Shown: piece after piece, positions 12,257 to 23,640 of the stretch
How positions within the stretch are numbered: position 1 is the stretch's first letter
Layout of the letters: the number at the start of each line of letters is the position of its first letter
NCBI GenBank assembly: GCA_000729835.1
Contig: JFHB01000003.1
Coordinates: forward strand, 62,001-126,000
Reading direction: 5' to 3'
Length of the DNA stretch: 64,000 bases
From: Atkinsonella hypoxylon
Lineage: Eukaryota > Ascomycota > Sordariomycetes > Hypocreales > Clavicipitaceae
Made by a program: the position numbers and the translations under genes
Notes under the pieces: model-generated
Seen by the model: the letters and a program-made list of their open reading frames with translations, nothing else
Told to the model about the DNA's origin: nothing
The model's database searches: none

Positions 12257-14366
12257 TTAAGGCTTGTTCTCATCCTTCTTCTCACCCTCGGCCTGCTGCT
12301 CGCCTGAGCTGTTCTCATTGCGGGCTTTGTGCAACTTTTCGAACGCGTTCAAGCTGGCCATCCGAAGTTCATCAGTTTTCTCCTTAATCTCAGCAGCGGT
12401 GACAGTGTCTTCGCCAGCCTGGCTCTTGGCGATGAACTCGCGCAGGGCGGTGATCTTCTCCTTGATACCATCGACCTCAGTCTTGTCGAGCTTATCAGCA
12501 TATTCGTTCAGGGAGCGCTCAGTGTCGTTCAAAGCAGTGTCAGCATGGTTGGCAGCTTCAATAGCGCTCTTGCGCTCCTTGTCAGCCTCGGCGTACTTCT
12601 CGGAGTCCTGAACCATCTGCTGAATCTCATCCTCAGACAGACCAGAGCCAGAAGCAATGGTGATGGACTGATCCTTGTTGGTGGACTTGTCCTTGGCGTG
12701 GACGTGGACAATAGAATCAGCGTCAATATCGAATGTGACTTCAATTTGGGGCACTTGACGGCGAGCAGGCGGGATACCAACAAGCTGGAAGTTGCCCAGC
12801 AACTTGTTGTCCTTGACAAGCTCACGCTCACCCTGGTAGACCTTGATATCGACGGCTGTTTGGAAGTCGGCGGCAGTAGTGAAGACCGAAGATTTCTTCG
12901 TGGGAATAGTGGTGTTGCGGTTAATCAAACGACTGAAGACTCCACCCAAAGTCTCAATTCCCAGTGACAGAGGAGTGACGTCAAGCAGCAAGAGATCCTT
13001 GACCTCACCAGAGAGAACAGCACCCTGAATCGCAGCACCAATAGCGACAGCCTCATCGGGATTGACAGACTTGGCAGGCTCACGTCCGAAAATGTTCTTG
13101 ACTGACTCAGCAACCTTGGGCATGCGAGTCATACCACCGACGAGAAGGACTTCCTGGATTTCCTTGGCCTGGAGACCAGCATCCTTGAGGGCCTTGCGGA
13201 CGGGCTCTATGGTACGGCTGATGAGGGGATCAACCATCTTCTCGAGCTGGGAACGAGACAGCTTCATGTTGATGTGCTTAGGCCCAGAGGCATCAGCAGT
13301 GATGAAGGGTAAGTTGATATCAGTTTGTAGGGAAGAGGACAACTCAATCTTGGCTTTCTCAGCAGCCTCACGGATACGCTGAATAGCCATGCGGTCACCA
13401 GACAGGTCAATGCCAGAAGTTTTCTTGAAGTCAGCAACCAGGTGCCGCACCAAGTGGATATCGAAATCTTCACCACCAAGATGGGTATCACCATTGGTAG
13501 ATTTGACTTCGAATACGCCATTCTGGATCTCCAGAATCGAAATATCGAATGTACCACCACCAAGATCATAGACAGCGACGACACTGTCAGATTGTTTATC
13601 TAGACCATACGCAAGGGCAGCAGCGGTAGGCTCGTTGACAACACGGAGAACGTTCAGGCCGGCAATCTGACCGGCATCCTTGGTACTCTGACGCTGGGCA
13701 TCATTGAAGTAGGCAGGCACAGTGACAACAGCGTTCTTGACAGGCTTGGACAGATAAGATTCAGCGGTCTCCTTCATCTTGTTGAGTATGAAACCACCAA
13801 TCTGAGAGGGAGAGTAGTTTTGACCGCGCGCAGAAACCCAAGCATCGCCGTTGGTGTGTTGGATGATTTTGTATGGAACTTCCTTGATGTCACGCTGTAC
13901 CTCAGCATCGGTGAACTTGCGACCTATTAATCGCTTGGTGGCGAATAAGGTGTTCTCTGGGTTCACGACGGCCTGTCGCTTAGCAGCAACACCGACGAGT
14001 CGCTCGCCATCTTCGGTGAAAGCAACGACTGAAGGGGTGGTTCGTGCTCCTTCCGAGTTCTCTATAATACGAGGGACCTTGCCTTCCATGATGGCAACGG
14101 CAGAGTTGGTGGTACCCAAATCGACACCGATGACAGCGCCCTGAACCTTCCCGCCATCGGCCGCAGAGGATTCATAGCGAGCAAATCTGGTGGCCAGTGG
14201 TGATCTTGCAGAAGCAGCTGAGCGGGCAGCTCTGGAGCCAGCTCGGGGAAGCTGTTGTAAATAGCATTGTTCAGCCAGGTGCTCGGCAAGGAAAACGCGA
14301 CAATGCTAGGGATTCCAGGGGAAACTGGGAAGAACTTACAGCTTGGGACAAACGCGAAGCCAGCAT
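12257..14366 (-). CDS. SSC1: Mitochondrial Hsp70 chaperone (Ssc1)
   Basis: This DnaK-type ATPase pulls precursors through the TIM23 channel as the import motor and folds matrix proteins. Exon 1 is only 27 nt (14366-14340, MLASRLSQA); after an 88 bp intron (14339-14252) exon 2 runs 14251-12257, giving 673 aa. Residues 1 to about 40 are Arg/Ser/Ala-rich with no acidic residues, a classic matrix-targeting presequence. The ATPase signatures follow: VIGVDLGTTNSAV near 49-60, VYDLGGGTFDISIL and VLLVGGMTRMPKV. The substrate-binding domain and helical lid end in a charged Glu/Lys/Gln tail. Splicing is required because no ATG precedes the presequence in the exon 2 frame; the joined presequence is seamless. 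A candidate heat-shock element lies about 290 bp upstream. Confidence 0.96.
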
Positions 14367-14651
14367 CTTAAACTGTGATGATGGGAGGGTATATATTACA
14401 ATAAGAAGGACAGATGACAATGGCGCGCTCCAAAGGAGAAGAGGATATGGAGAGAGATAGGGAAAAGGAAGTGGCTGTGAGCGGGCTGGATGGGTTTATT
14501 GGGAAGGGGAGGAAGCGAATTTTTTTAGCCCCAAAAATTTGGATAATCCTGAACCATAGAAGCCGAAGGAAGGAGGCAAGCGAGAAGGGGGTCCCCACTA
14601 CACGCTTTCTGTGGGCCGGATCAAATGTTGGCCCGTCAGGCGCCTTGGAGA

Positions 14652-14664
14652 TTCCACAAGGTTC
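14652..14664 (-). promoter_or_regulatory. Candidate heat-shock element
   Basis: The pattern is TTC-nn-CAA-nn-TTC: three 5-bp-spaced units, with one mismatch in the central unit to the Hsf1 consensus (alternating GAA and TTC). It lies about 290 bp upstream of the mitochondrial Hsp70 start. Hsf1 control of SSC1 is known in yeast; use of this site is inference. Confidence 0.4.
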
Positions 14665-15897
14665 CTCAGCCGCGCCTTCTGATTCCGGAGCCTCGAAAGC
14701 TCCTCAAAGCTGCTGCTGATTCAAATTCAATATTGATTGATTGAACCAACGACTCGAATTTACGCCTTGATGCTACGTCGAGAAATCCCCGTCCATGTCT
14801 AACTGCTGTCGCATGGCTGCGTATTTGACAGATGTTCTCCTAGACAAGAAATTGGACCTGAAAATGCCTGCTTGATGGGTCCACCTGTGACTGACGGAGG
14901 CTGGAGAGTGGCGCCAATTGACCTTCCTACGGGGATGGATTCATAGGAGTGATTGAAAGTATTCCCCAAACCCATGTTGCAAAGAGTCCCACATGCAATT
15001 TCAAAGACGTTTGAAAGTCATGGATTTGGTACTCCGTACATACGAGTGGTCTCTGGGGATTATCGACGCTGGCCATGTATTCGTGATTGCCAACTAGCTT
15101 CACAGCAAGCTTAACTATCCAGAAACCGTCTCGAAGGTTGACATGATAATTACCCAACGGAGTACTAGGCCCGTATATTCCAAGCTGTGCATTACATGGA
15201 TATATTGGGAGAACATAAACCAGATATATGCCATAGCAAGCTTGATATTATGTAGGCCACCCTCGGAGATGCGCCCCCTAAAAGTTGAAGTATTACGGAG
15301 TATTGGGCAGGCTGTTCTGCCACTGAGCTGCTGCTCGATAACAACTAGGACGCAATGTGGCCTGCAACTGCAACGTGTGGAATGACCTTTTTGGAAGCGT
15401 GCTCGACAAAACACCAGCTTCCTACGGTAACACGCATGTTCATGGTGGTCCAGTGCGCAGCCTGCCGCTACATGCCAAACTTCCCAGAATAGGTAGGTGG
15501 CTATCACGAATAGCAAGGTCTCGCGAGGAAGACTAAGGATCATGAGTTCATGACACTTTGACGCGTCTCCAATCGTTGAAACAAACAAGAGAACTGTCCT
15601 GACCGCCATGCTTGATCAAAGACGGGATTTTATAGATTCTCTGTGCTGCTCGGCGCAAATCCGCAGGATAGGAAGGTACCGCCCGGTAGATGAGCCTAGG
15701 ATTCTCATGTCACATTCCATCCCTCATCCCTGAACTAGGTAGACACCCATCTACCTGTCAAGATGATATGGCACCTTTCCGGGCCCAGCTGTGATTGTGG
15801 TTGACCACAGGGACTGTGCGCTAGTTGAGGACATGCAAGCTCGTCGTATAGCTTTCAGGAACAGAAAAAGGTCATGCTTCTCATGCCTTTATATATT

Positions 15898-15924
15898 GAT
15901 GTCTTGATGTCTTGATGTCTTGAT
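15898..15924. repeat. 9-bp tandem repeat, three copies
   Basis: The unit TGATGTCTT is repeated three times head to tail and followed by a partial fourth copy. It lies in the spacer upstream of the WD40/DUF2415 gene and has no evident coding role. Confidence 0.8.
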
Positions 15925-16946
15925 CGCCGCGATTGGCAGGAGCCAAGACTCTTGGCGCGCCATCTGCTTGCCTGACGAGAAGAAGTCCAGGCTGAAGGCT
16001 GTCTGGTCCGGTTCCTTGCCGGTGCGCGGGCGCATTGTTGTGAGAAAGTGACCGCCTCTGGAAATAAAGCCTAAATTGGTCAACAGCTCTAATGTCGTAT
16101 TGAAGGATATTTTTGCAGTGTTCGTTGTGCTTGATCTGGACATCCATCCATCCATCCATATAGAGCTGGCAGAGCGCAGCCATTCGACGTCAATGCTCCC
16201 GCCGCCACTGCAGTGTGCAGTGTACCACATGGGATAGCCCAGCTACCTACAACGACCTGAGTAGGTACCTATCCGTGCCTTACCAGGCGAGGGGTGAAGA
16301 AAATCACGACCCCTCGGTCCACTAAGGTTGTGTGCACCAAGCGGTCATGTAATTTCCACTCACGTGCCAGGCAGGCAGGTGCGTACGTACACCCATCGTA
16401 CCTGGAAGGTAGTTTCTGCAGTAGTGAGCGTGCCACACTAACTGTAGTTACAACTAACTGCCTTGGCCGAGCTGGACTAGACATCAACTTGCAAGGCTGC
16501 AACCACATCATCCAAAATTGTTCGTCACGTAATGACCGGGCTGCAACCATCACCGTTGCCGCTCGACCATTCACTCCTTTGCGCTGCCTCTTAGACCTGT
16601 TGTCTTTGGTATCCTGCTCCACCTCAAATCTCTTATACATTTGCCTCTGTCAGCACCAAGGTTCTTGCGTCGTCCACAAACCTGCCTTTTGGCGGTCTCG
16701 CATGCGGCATACCGGCGCTCTCACATCGGCTCGCTCGCGCCTCTCGGTTGACGGCACTCCTTGTTCGTCAAGCCGGGCTTCAGCGGGCCTTCGACATTGC
16801 AAACAGACACCCGATTAGGACTTGTCCAGTTTCCGAAGTAGCCCTCGATATCTTGTATCCATCTCGCATCCACCGCCAAAGGTTGATTCCTTGTGCTGGG
16901 CGCGTGCTTGTCCGCTTCGTCTGGAACCGGGACGCTGGCCGACATC

Positions 16947-19228
16947 ATGGCCAGTAATGACGATGGCTTGTGAGTGCACTACTCCTGTATCACAAATACA
17001 CTCCGACACCCCAGCCGACCTCATGAGGACCCTGTCAAAACATACTGCACAACTGACAACATGTCTGTCCCGCAGATGCTATCCTACTGAAAGCATCGTA
17101 TCTAGTAAAGGACGCAAACACTATCGAATTCCCGTTCGATCACAGTACGTATACACCTTTTCAAACTAGGCTCTTTTCCCCCTTTCCCCATATTTTTAGT
17201 AACACATACATGCTGGCAACGATTTCTAATCGCTTCATATGCAGACATTGGCAGCTGCGGTCTCTAATCAGTGCAGAGAAGCGCAATATTGTCTACTTTC
17301 CAGGCGGGAATGGCAGCAACCACGTACAGAGGCTCAACACCTTTACGAACGAATGCGAGACGATCAAGCTTCTTACCTTTGCGCCTAGGTGCTTAGTCGC
17401 CGCCAACGGGTGGCTTTGCTGTGGAAGTGAGACGGGTGAATTTGTCGCCATCAAACTGGAGGACGCCATCGAGAGCAACAGGGAGCCTCTACTAGGACTG
17501 CATCTTGATGCCGAAACACGGCATCACCTAAACCTCGAGGGTATTAGCCGTGAAGATCCTCTTTTGGCTCTTCTAGCTCATGCTCGGCGGTCGAACAAAA
17601 GCTTGATCCCAAAGAGTATGAAACTCGCAAAAGACCGCGTCAACTGTGTTACACTTTGGTTTCCGTCATCCTCTGATCCGCACCCCGGCACGTATACAGA
17701 GCCGGTGGCTGTGCTGGCTAATAACGACAAGACAGTCATCCTCGTGAGCCTAAGAGATTTTGATCAGAACGATAAAATTGACCCTCTCGATGTCGTAGAG
17801 TATCCCGATTTTGTCAACCGGGCCATCATTTCTCCAGACGGGCGAATCATGATTAGTATCCTTGATGATCCATATTTATATGTTCACGAAAGGGTTGTCG
17901 AGGAGCAGTCAGAAACAGAAGGCTCACAGCATACCAGGGCTTATCGATGGGAGCAGAAGCAGAGATTCTTGCTTAAGAGTCAAAGGAAGGATGATCGTTC
18001 TGACTGTCGCGGCAGCTTCGCAGCATGTTTCTCGCCTTCTGGAGCATATTTGGCAGTGGGAACACAGTATGGTACAATATCTATATTCGACACGACGCTG
18101 CTTCTGGATCCCTATGCGGAGCCTCTAATCACGACTTTCAAATCCTCTCGCCCCGAAACTGGCGCAGGAGCTATTCGTGACATGGCCTTCGGTCCTGGGC
18201 CGTTTGATATTCTTGCTTGGACCGAGGACAAAGGTCACATAGGCTTTGCTGACATGAGGAGCAACTTCATAATACGTCAGATTGTTGATATTAGCGTGGA
18301 GGCTGACTTCCAGCACATCGACATCTTGGATAGAAGTACCATCGACCCCCGACTGCTGGACAACAATGCAGAGCGACGAGCGAATCGATCACCCCCTTCG
18401 GGCAGCACACGTCCTCGTCGGCCAGCCGAAGCTTTAGAGACCCTGAACCAACCTTTAACAGCAAATGAAACGATAGTGCTTGAGGCTATTCAGGGCGAGC
18501 GACGTAGACGTGATCGGCCTGTTCAAAGAGATGCAGAAGGGCGATCCCGTGGCGGCCCGTCAGATTTGACTTGGACTTATATTAGCAGCTTACGTCCTCA
18601 TGTTGGTGAAGGGGAGTCACAGCAGCGCCCGCGACAGCGTAGCAGTAGTACCGGACGGGCTATGGGCGACATTCTCGGCTCATATCGCGAACAACGAGAG
18701 AGACAGCAAGAAAGGGCTCGCAACGCGCGGCAGCTAGGCCGTGAAGGAGTAGAGGGCCAGCAAACACAGTCACCAAGACGCCCAGATCAACGTTGGATGG
18801 ATAGAATTGGGGAGACAGTGGCAGCAATGCGAGATCAGAGAGATCGACAGGATTCGTCGTATTTAAATGTGCTGGAGATCCTTCAAGCGCGAGAACGCCC
18901 CTCGAATGAATCTGACAACGAAGAATCGTCACTTCTTGTGCCACTGGTCAACCAAGTCGTAAATCGCTGGGAGGAAAGCGCCATTCGGGGGACTTTGGCA
19001 ACCGACCATGGGGTGGGGGTGCCGCCGTCTCCGGACAACACGGCTGGACTAGCCTGGACTGAGGACGGCCGTACGCTGTAAGTCCATAAAGTACTTGAGA
19101 GCATTTTCATAGGAGACCGACTACTGACTTTTGCACTATCTAGGTTTGTCGGAGCCCAAAACGGCATATATGAACTGCACATTAACGTTCAAGGCCGGAA
19201 GTTCTGCCCTGGCATCACCATGAGCTAA
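16947..19228 (+). CDS. WD40-like protein with DUF2415-type motif
   Basis: Four exons, 16947-16969, 17076-17144, 17245-19077 and 19144-19228, give 669 aa. The 23 nt first exon encodes MASNDDG; the reading RSQHWQLRSLI is restored across intron 2. Residues about 287-312 (CFSPSGAYLAVGTQYGTISIFD) form a WD-like blade. Residues about 340-370 (MAFGPGPFDILAWTEDKGHI) match my memory of the short fungal DUF2415 motif. A middle Arg/Gln/Glu-rich stretch is low complexity. The last exon completes a second propeller-like blade, with AWTEDGRTLFVGAQNGIYEL spanning the junction. The role in the cell is not established; a scaffold function is only a guess. All introns are GT-AG, and the last must be spliced because a stop lies just after its donor. 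Confidence 0.82.
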
Positions 19229-20018
19229 ACTAGGAGTGCCTACTTCAGCGACGAAGTGGCACAGATCTGGGGAACGAACGACCCTGATCAACAGGAAGAA
19301 AACCTTCCGTAAGTAAGAAGACGCGGTCAACGTGTTCTTCTAGTATGCCAAAGGAACTTGAAAAGGCGTTATTATATGAATATTTGGAGCGAGTTGATGA
19401 CTTGAAGCGTTAAAAGGCGTTTTGGCTTTGTGTTGGATGACATATTAGTGTTTGCATGCTTTACTACGACTCGTCTGCCTTTATCAGGTTGCTTTGAGGC
19501 ATAAAGGGACGATTCCACTACGGGAGTTTTGCTTTACAGGGATTTCAACAGCGGTCAAGGTCAGGATCATGTCTGCAAAGGGGGGTCTTCCCCAATGGGA
19601 GCACACGAGAGTTGATTAGCTTCATGGTCATTGTTCGCAAACTCGAACCGGGGGTTTTACTTGTTGATTTCATGTCTTCTTTCTCTCTAATATGCTTAAA
19701 GCTATCTAAGGGAGACGACACCTCAGACGGATGTGGGATATGGAAATTGCTCTGCCGTTTTGCCCGCTGATTGGATATGTGTAAGGGCATCTGCTTGTTT
19801 GTCCAAGCGCGGATTTGTTTAGTATGTATGATATCCTCCGAATGCAGCGTCTGAGGAAAGCAGTGACTTCCTCAAATAATATCCTCTATTCAGCCTCGAA
19901 GACGCGCGTGGTTAAACCAAAACATGTGCATGACCTACCTTTTGCCCACGTCTAGTGTCACGACGACTGATGTCCTGACCAGCACACCAAAAAAAAAAAA
20001 CCATAATGGTAATCGCAA
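19229..20018. other. Convergent 3' spacer
   Basis: 790 bp between the WD40 gene and L-2-hydroxyglutarate dehydrogenase stop codons. It is fairly AT-rich with a short poly(A) at 19990-20000. No gene or conserved element recognised. Confidence 0.5.
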
Positions 20019-21368
20019 TCATGAATGTCCATAGAGAAGGTGCCGCACCCGCTCACCGATCGCCAAGCTGCTCGTCAGTCCGGGGCTCTCTATGCCCAAG
20101 CAATTCACCCATCCTGTATACCCCTCCTCCAACCTGACCACAAAGTCGTTGAAGTTTTCGCCCATCTGTCCCGCCCCCTTGTCAGTCAACTTAGGCCGGA
20201 TACCGGCATAATCCGGCGCAAGACACGTCTCGTCCACGCCCGGCAGAAACCGCTTGATCTCCCTCACGGCCTGCGGGAGGCGCGCACCGCTCACAGCCAA
20301 GTCACCGGGGCCATCTACCCACTCTATGTCCGGGCCGAAGCGCAGACGCCCGGCCAGATCGAGCGTAAGATGGGTGCCCAGCCCGCCTGCGCCCGGGTCG
20401 GGAGCGGGATACACCAGGCGCGAGATGCTGGGCCGCGAAGCCGAGTACGAGAAGTAGTTGCCCTTGGCGTAGTAGAGCCGCCTGCGCCGCGCGCTCGGCA
20501 CAACCATGTTGTGGACGTCGACGGCGCCCAGGCCAGCGGCGTTGACGATGGTGTCGGACGTGATGGTCGAGCACGCCTCGTCATCTCCCGCGCGCACATC
20601 GACTTCCCAGCCTGACGAGACGGGCCGCACCCCGACGACGGACGAGTTCAGCGCGACCGTGCCGCCCTGCTCGACCAGCAGGCCCTCTAGCGCGACCATG
20701 ACGCCGTGCGCGTCGACGATGCCCGTCGTCGGGCTCTCCAGCGCGCCCTTCGCGGCCCGCACGCCCTCCCCGTCTCGCTGGACGCGCGCCTCGGACATCC
20801 AGCGCATGGGGACGCCGATGGCGCGGCTGTGCTCGTACAGCCGCTGCAGCTGGTCCCGCTGCGCGTCCGTCTGGGCGACGATCCATTTGCCCGTCCGTCT
20901 GAAGCCCACGCCGTGGGCCTCGCAGAACCGATAGAGCAGCTGCTTGCCCCGCAGACAGAGCGCCGTCTTGAGCGTCTTGTTGCCGTAGTAGATGCCCGCG
21001 TGGATGACCTCGCTGTTGCGGGAGGACGTTTCGGTCCCGAGAGCGCGGTGCCGCTCCAGGAGGAGGGTCGTCGTGTTGGGCTGGAGGGAGAGGTGCTGCG
21101 CTATGGCGAGGCCGACTATGCCGCCGCCGATGATCTACCTGGTTAGCTTGGGGTTGAACTCTTCTCAAAGCGCTTTCTTTTGATTTTTGATTTTTTCCTC
21201 AAATAGAGGCGGTGGACGCTAACTATGAGGCAGGCAGTTGGTGGGAAAGTGGTATCTTACGGTGTGAGTAAAGTCGGCGTGGGTGGCAGGTGAAGCGCTG
21301 AATTGTCGACGTGGGATGGTGCTGACCCTTCCTACAGAAAGGAATCTTGATGTTCTTTTGAGCACCAT
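20019..21368 (-). CDS. L2HGDH: L-2-hydroxyglutarate dehydrogenase, mitochondrial
   Basis: This FAD-dependent enzyme oxidises L-2-hydroxyglutarate, a side product of malate dehydrogenase, to 2-oxoglutarate. Exons are 21368-21261 and 21134-20019, separated by a 126 bp phase-0 intron, giving 407 aa. The first exon encodes an Arg/Ser-rich presequence (LKRTSRFLSVGRV, RRQFSAS). The Rossmann FAD motif IIGGGIVGLAIA begins right after the splice at residue 37. Family hallmarks follow: SRNSEVIHAGIYYG, the KGNYF segment, and the C-terminal GIESPGLTSSLAIGE. GC content is high in exon 2, which creates long antisense frames that are not genes. An in-frame ATG further upstream would lengthen the N-terminus, but 21368 gives a conventional mitochondrial leader. 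Confidence 0.9.
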
Positions 21369-21794
21369 TTTGGGCTGGCTTGCAACTGGATTCCCCCGGC
21401 GCTGGACGCTCATAAATGGTGCAAGTTGCTGCTCTGCCCAGCTGCCCCGAGGTGTGAGAGTGAGAGGTGCTGGCAGCTTGGGCCCAATGACGTGGGGCTC
21501 CTCATTGGCTTCCAGAGCTACGTTCATATTGCACGAGGCTCCCTCGGATGCGACGAGAAACAGATGCATCAAACCGCCGTGGTAATGCTTGTTGTGCACA
21601 CTCATGGAAACCAATGCCAATCCATTAAAAACAATAACAGCCAGTGACCGCCGTACGCCAATACATATGTCCCTATCCTCCAGACTGTATTCATCTGTCC
21701 CGCTCCGCTTTCAACGCTTTGAAGAGCGCTCGAGCCCGAAATGTTATGTATACACGCATTACCCCAACGCGCAGCTAACCATACCACGAATGAA
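21369..21794. other. Spacer upstream of L2HGDH
   Basis: 426 bp between the L2HGDH start and the stop codon of the coiled-coil gene, both on the minus strand. It should contain the L2HGDH promoter. No specific site recognised. Confidence 0.5.
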
Positions 21795-22921
21795 CTACGT
21801 GTTTTTGGGTTCAGCCTCGCTACCTCTCTCCTCCCCGGCTACCGTCGACGACCGGGTCAAATGTGATGGTATGGACGGCTCAGTGCCGGTTCCCGAGCCC
21901 GGTGCTAGCTCCGCAAGTTGTTTCTCTTACAGATAGATATTGTTAGCCAAGCCCAACCGCGGATGACGAATGAATAGCCGGAGGGCATTTACCCAAGTCT
22001 CGAATCCGATGGCGCAGCATCTGGTTCTCCCGTGTGAGCATCTGAGTTTCTGCCTGGTAGAAGGCACTCTCGTCACGGCCACCCAGAACCCAGTCGCCGC
22101 TTTCCTGGCTTATCGAGCTTGCTCGTAGTCGAGGAGACGCGCCACGGCTCGGGGTTCGGGACCGACGATGCATCTCTGCCCGTGTCATTTCCACGGACCC
22201 TCGGGGGAAAACCGGCGATCGAGAGAATAATCCAACAGTCTGGCTGCCAGGGGTTTGCGACAGCCCTGCGCCCTGAATCGGCCGGGGTGCTGACTCGGCA
22301 ACTGCACTTTCATCGGCAATGGCATCACCACTGTGGCCTGGTCTCAGTGCTTGAAGCCTTTGAAGCTCCAGCTGTTGCTGTCTAATCATTTGTAGTAGTC
22401 GGTTCTGAGTGCTTATTAGTATCACACGGTGGCTCCCTTTGCAGGTCCAAGCTAAGCCCGTCACTAACCACATGACCTTCTTGTTCGGCTTCGAGCTCCT
22501 GGTGTAGCTCTCCCAAGCTGGGAGTTCGATGGTGATGACGCGGATCAGCCGTCAGAGGTGACCCTGAGAGCGGCTGTGGACTAGATGCGGTGTATGCTGG
22601 GCGGTCGTGTGCCATCTCTCCAGGTCCAGGGACGGACGGGTCGTTCAGCTGAAGGTTCATTAGGACTGTCGGTCGCCGGCGGCTCGTGTTCGGCGAGGAT
22701 ATATTTCGAGGTAATGAGCTGCTAGATGACCCTGATGAAAGAATTAGCTCGTGGACTGTGGTGGCTAACGAAGGGGGTGTGTGGTGCGCACGACGCGTGG
22801 GCTCCCGTTGAAGGCCAGCATTCATGGTTGCAGCAGCTTGCAGTGAGACTGAGGCGGAACGTGGTGAACCGGTGGGGGAATCTGCCCTTGACAGTGAGGG
22901 TTCATCTCCGTTGGTTGCCAT
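21795..22921 (-). CDS. Ser-rich coiled-coil protein, unknown
   Basis: Three exons, 22921-22469, 22404-21993 and 21925-21795, give 331 aa. Introns are 64 and 67 bp. The N-terminal half is Ser/Pro/Thr-rich and probably disordered. After the first intron the frame reads EGHVNRLLQMIRQQQLELQRL, an amphipathic coiled coil. After another disordered stretch, a second coiled coil (ETQMLTRENQMLRHRIRDL) continues across intron 2 into EKQLAELAPG, which supports the AG acceptor at 21926. No enzyme motif, signal peptide or membrane segment is visible. I recall this kind of protein as a conserved fungal hypothetical but cannot name a function. Confidence 0.75.
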
Positions 22922-23150
22922 GATGACGATGATGCTCTAGATGCAAGACACGCAAGCTGGTTGTGGCAGTATGGGTGGTGGGTGGTGCAGGTCTGATGCT
23001 GATTCGATGTCGGCGAGATACTATGTAGGTACCTAGGTAGGTAGATACGAGAGAGAGTACAAGACGTCCAGTTGGTGGCGGTCGACTCCACGTGGTTTGC
23101 CGTCGTGGGTAAGCGTAAGCAAGCGTAAGCAGAATGTGGAGGGGTAATTA

Positions 23151-23210
23151 GTCTGGTAGCGTCTGGTAGCGTCTGGTAGCGTCTGGTAGCGTCTGGTAGC
23201 GTCTGGTAGC
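23151..23210. repeat. 10-bp minisatellite, six perfect copies
   Basis: The unit GTCTGGTAGC occurs six times without a mismatch. It lies upstream of the coiled-coil gene, about 230-290 bp from its start codon. Perfect identity suggests recent slippage or expansion. Confidence 0.95.
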
Positions 23211-23575
23211 TTGAGGTCTGGCGTTCAAGAGGGCAATGATGCGGGCGATTCGTAAAACAATCTGTCAAGCCAAGAAAGAAAACATACACCCAAACCATGA
23301 CCGGGTTAGAGTCCCTCGATTTGCTTTTGGATCATATTCATAATGATTGTTGAACGCAATCCTCAAGTGCTCATGACAGATGCCCACATCCAGCCTGTGC
23401 ATTAGAGGCAAGTCACCAGTTGGGACAGGGACAGTCATCGTCGCAGTCTGTGATAGTGAAAGAAATATGTCTTAATTAATACCATCTCCTCGGGCATCTG
23501 CGCAGCATCGTTATGCGCGTCACCGTGATTATGTGCACTCTTTCAACCCTATTCCTTGGACTAGCCCGTTGACGA

Positions 23576-23640
23576 CGACGACGACAAGCGACGACGACAA
23601 GCGACGACGACAAGCGACGACGACAAGCGACGACGACAAG
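23576..23640. repeat. 13-bp minisatellite, five copies
   Basis: The unit CGACGACGACAAG is repeated five times with a strict 13-bp period and is preceded by extra GAC triplets. The period is not a multiple of three, so it is not a coding repeat. Confidence 0.9.

Larger units (their letters stand above)
14367..16946. other. Divergent spacer between SSC1 and WD40 gene
   Basis: 2.6 kb without a supportable gene. It contains a candidate heat-shock element (14652-14664), TACGGAGTA-type words near 15030, 15157 and 15292, a 9-bp tandem repeat at 15898-15924, a CCAT run near 16143-16158, and a CTAGGTAC-like word near 16260. Promoters of both flanking genes must lie here. Confidence 0.5.

Noticed and set aside
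16294..16818. 174-codon plus-strand frame upstream of the WD40 gene
   Set aside because: Ser/Cys/Arg-biased with no domain and overlapped by frames on the other strand; it looks like promoter sequence.
20581..21168. Long Arg/Gln-rich frame overlapping L2HGDH
   Set aside because: It is in the wrong phase of the L2HGDH exon; the true frame has the FAD motif and family residues.
23151..23210. CRISPR-like repeat array
   Set aside because: Copies are directly adjacent without spacers, and the genome is eukaryotic; this is a minisatellite.
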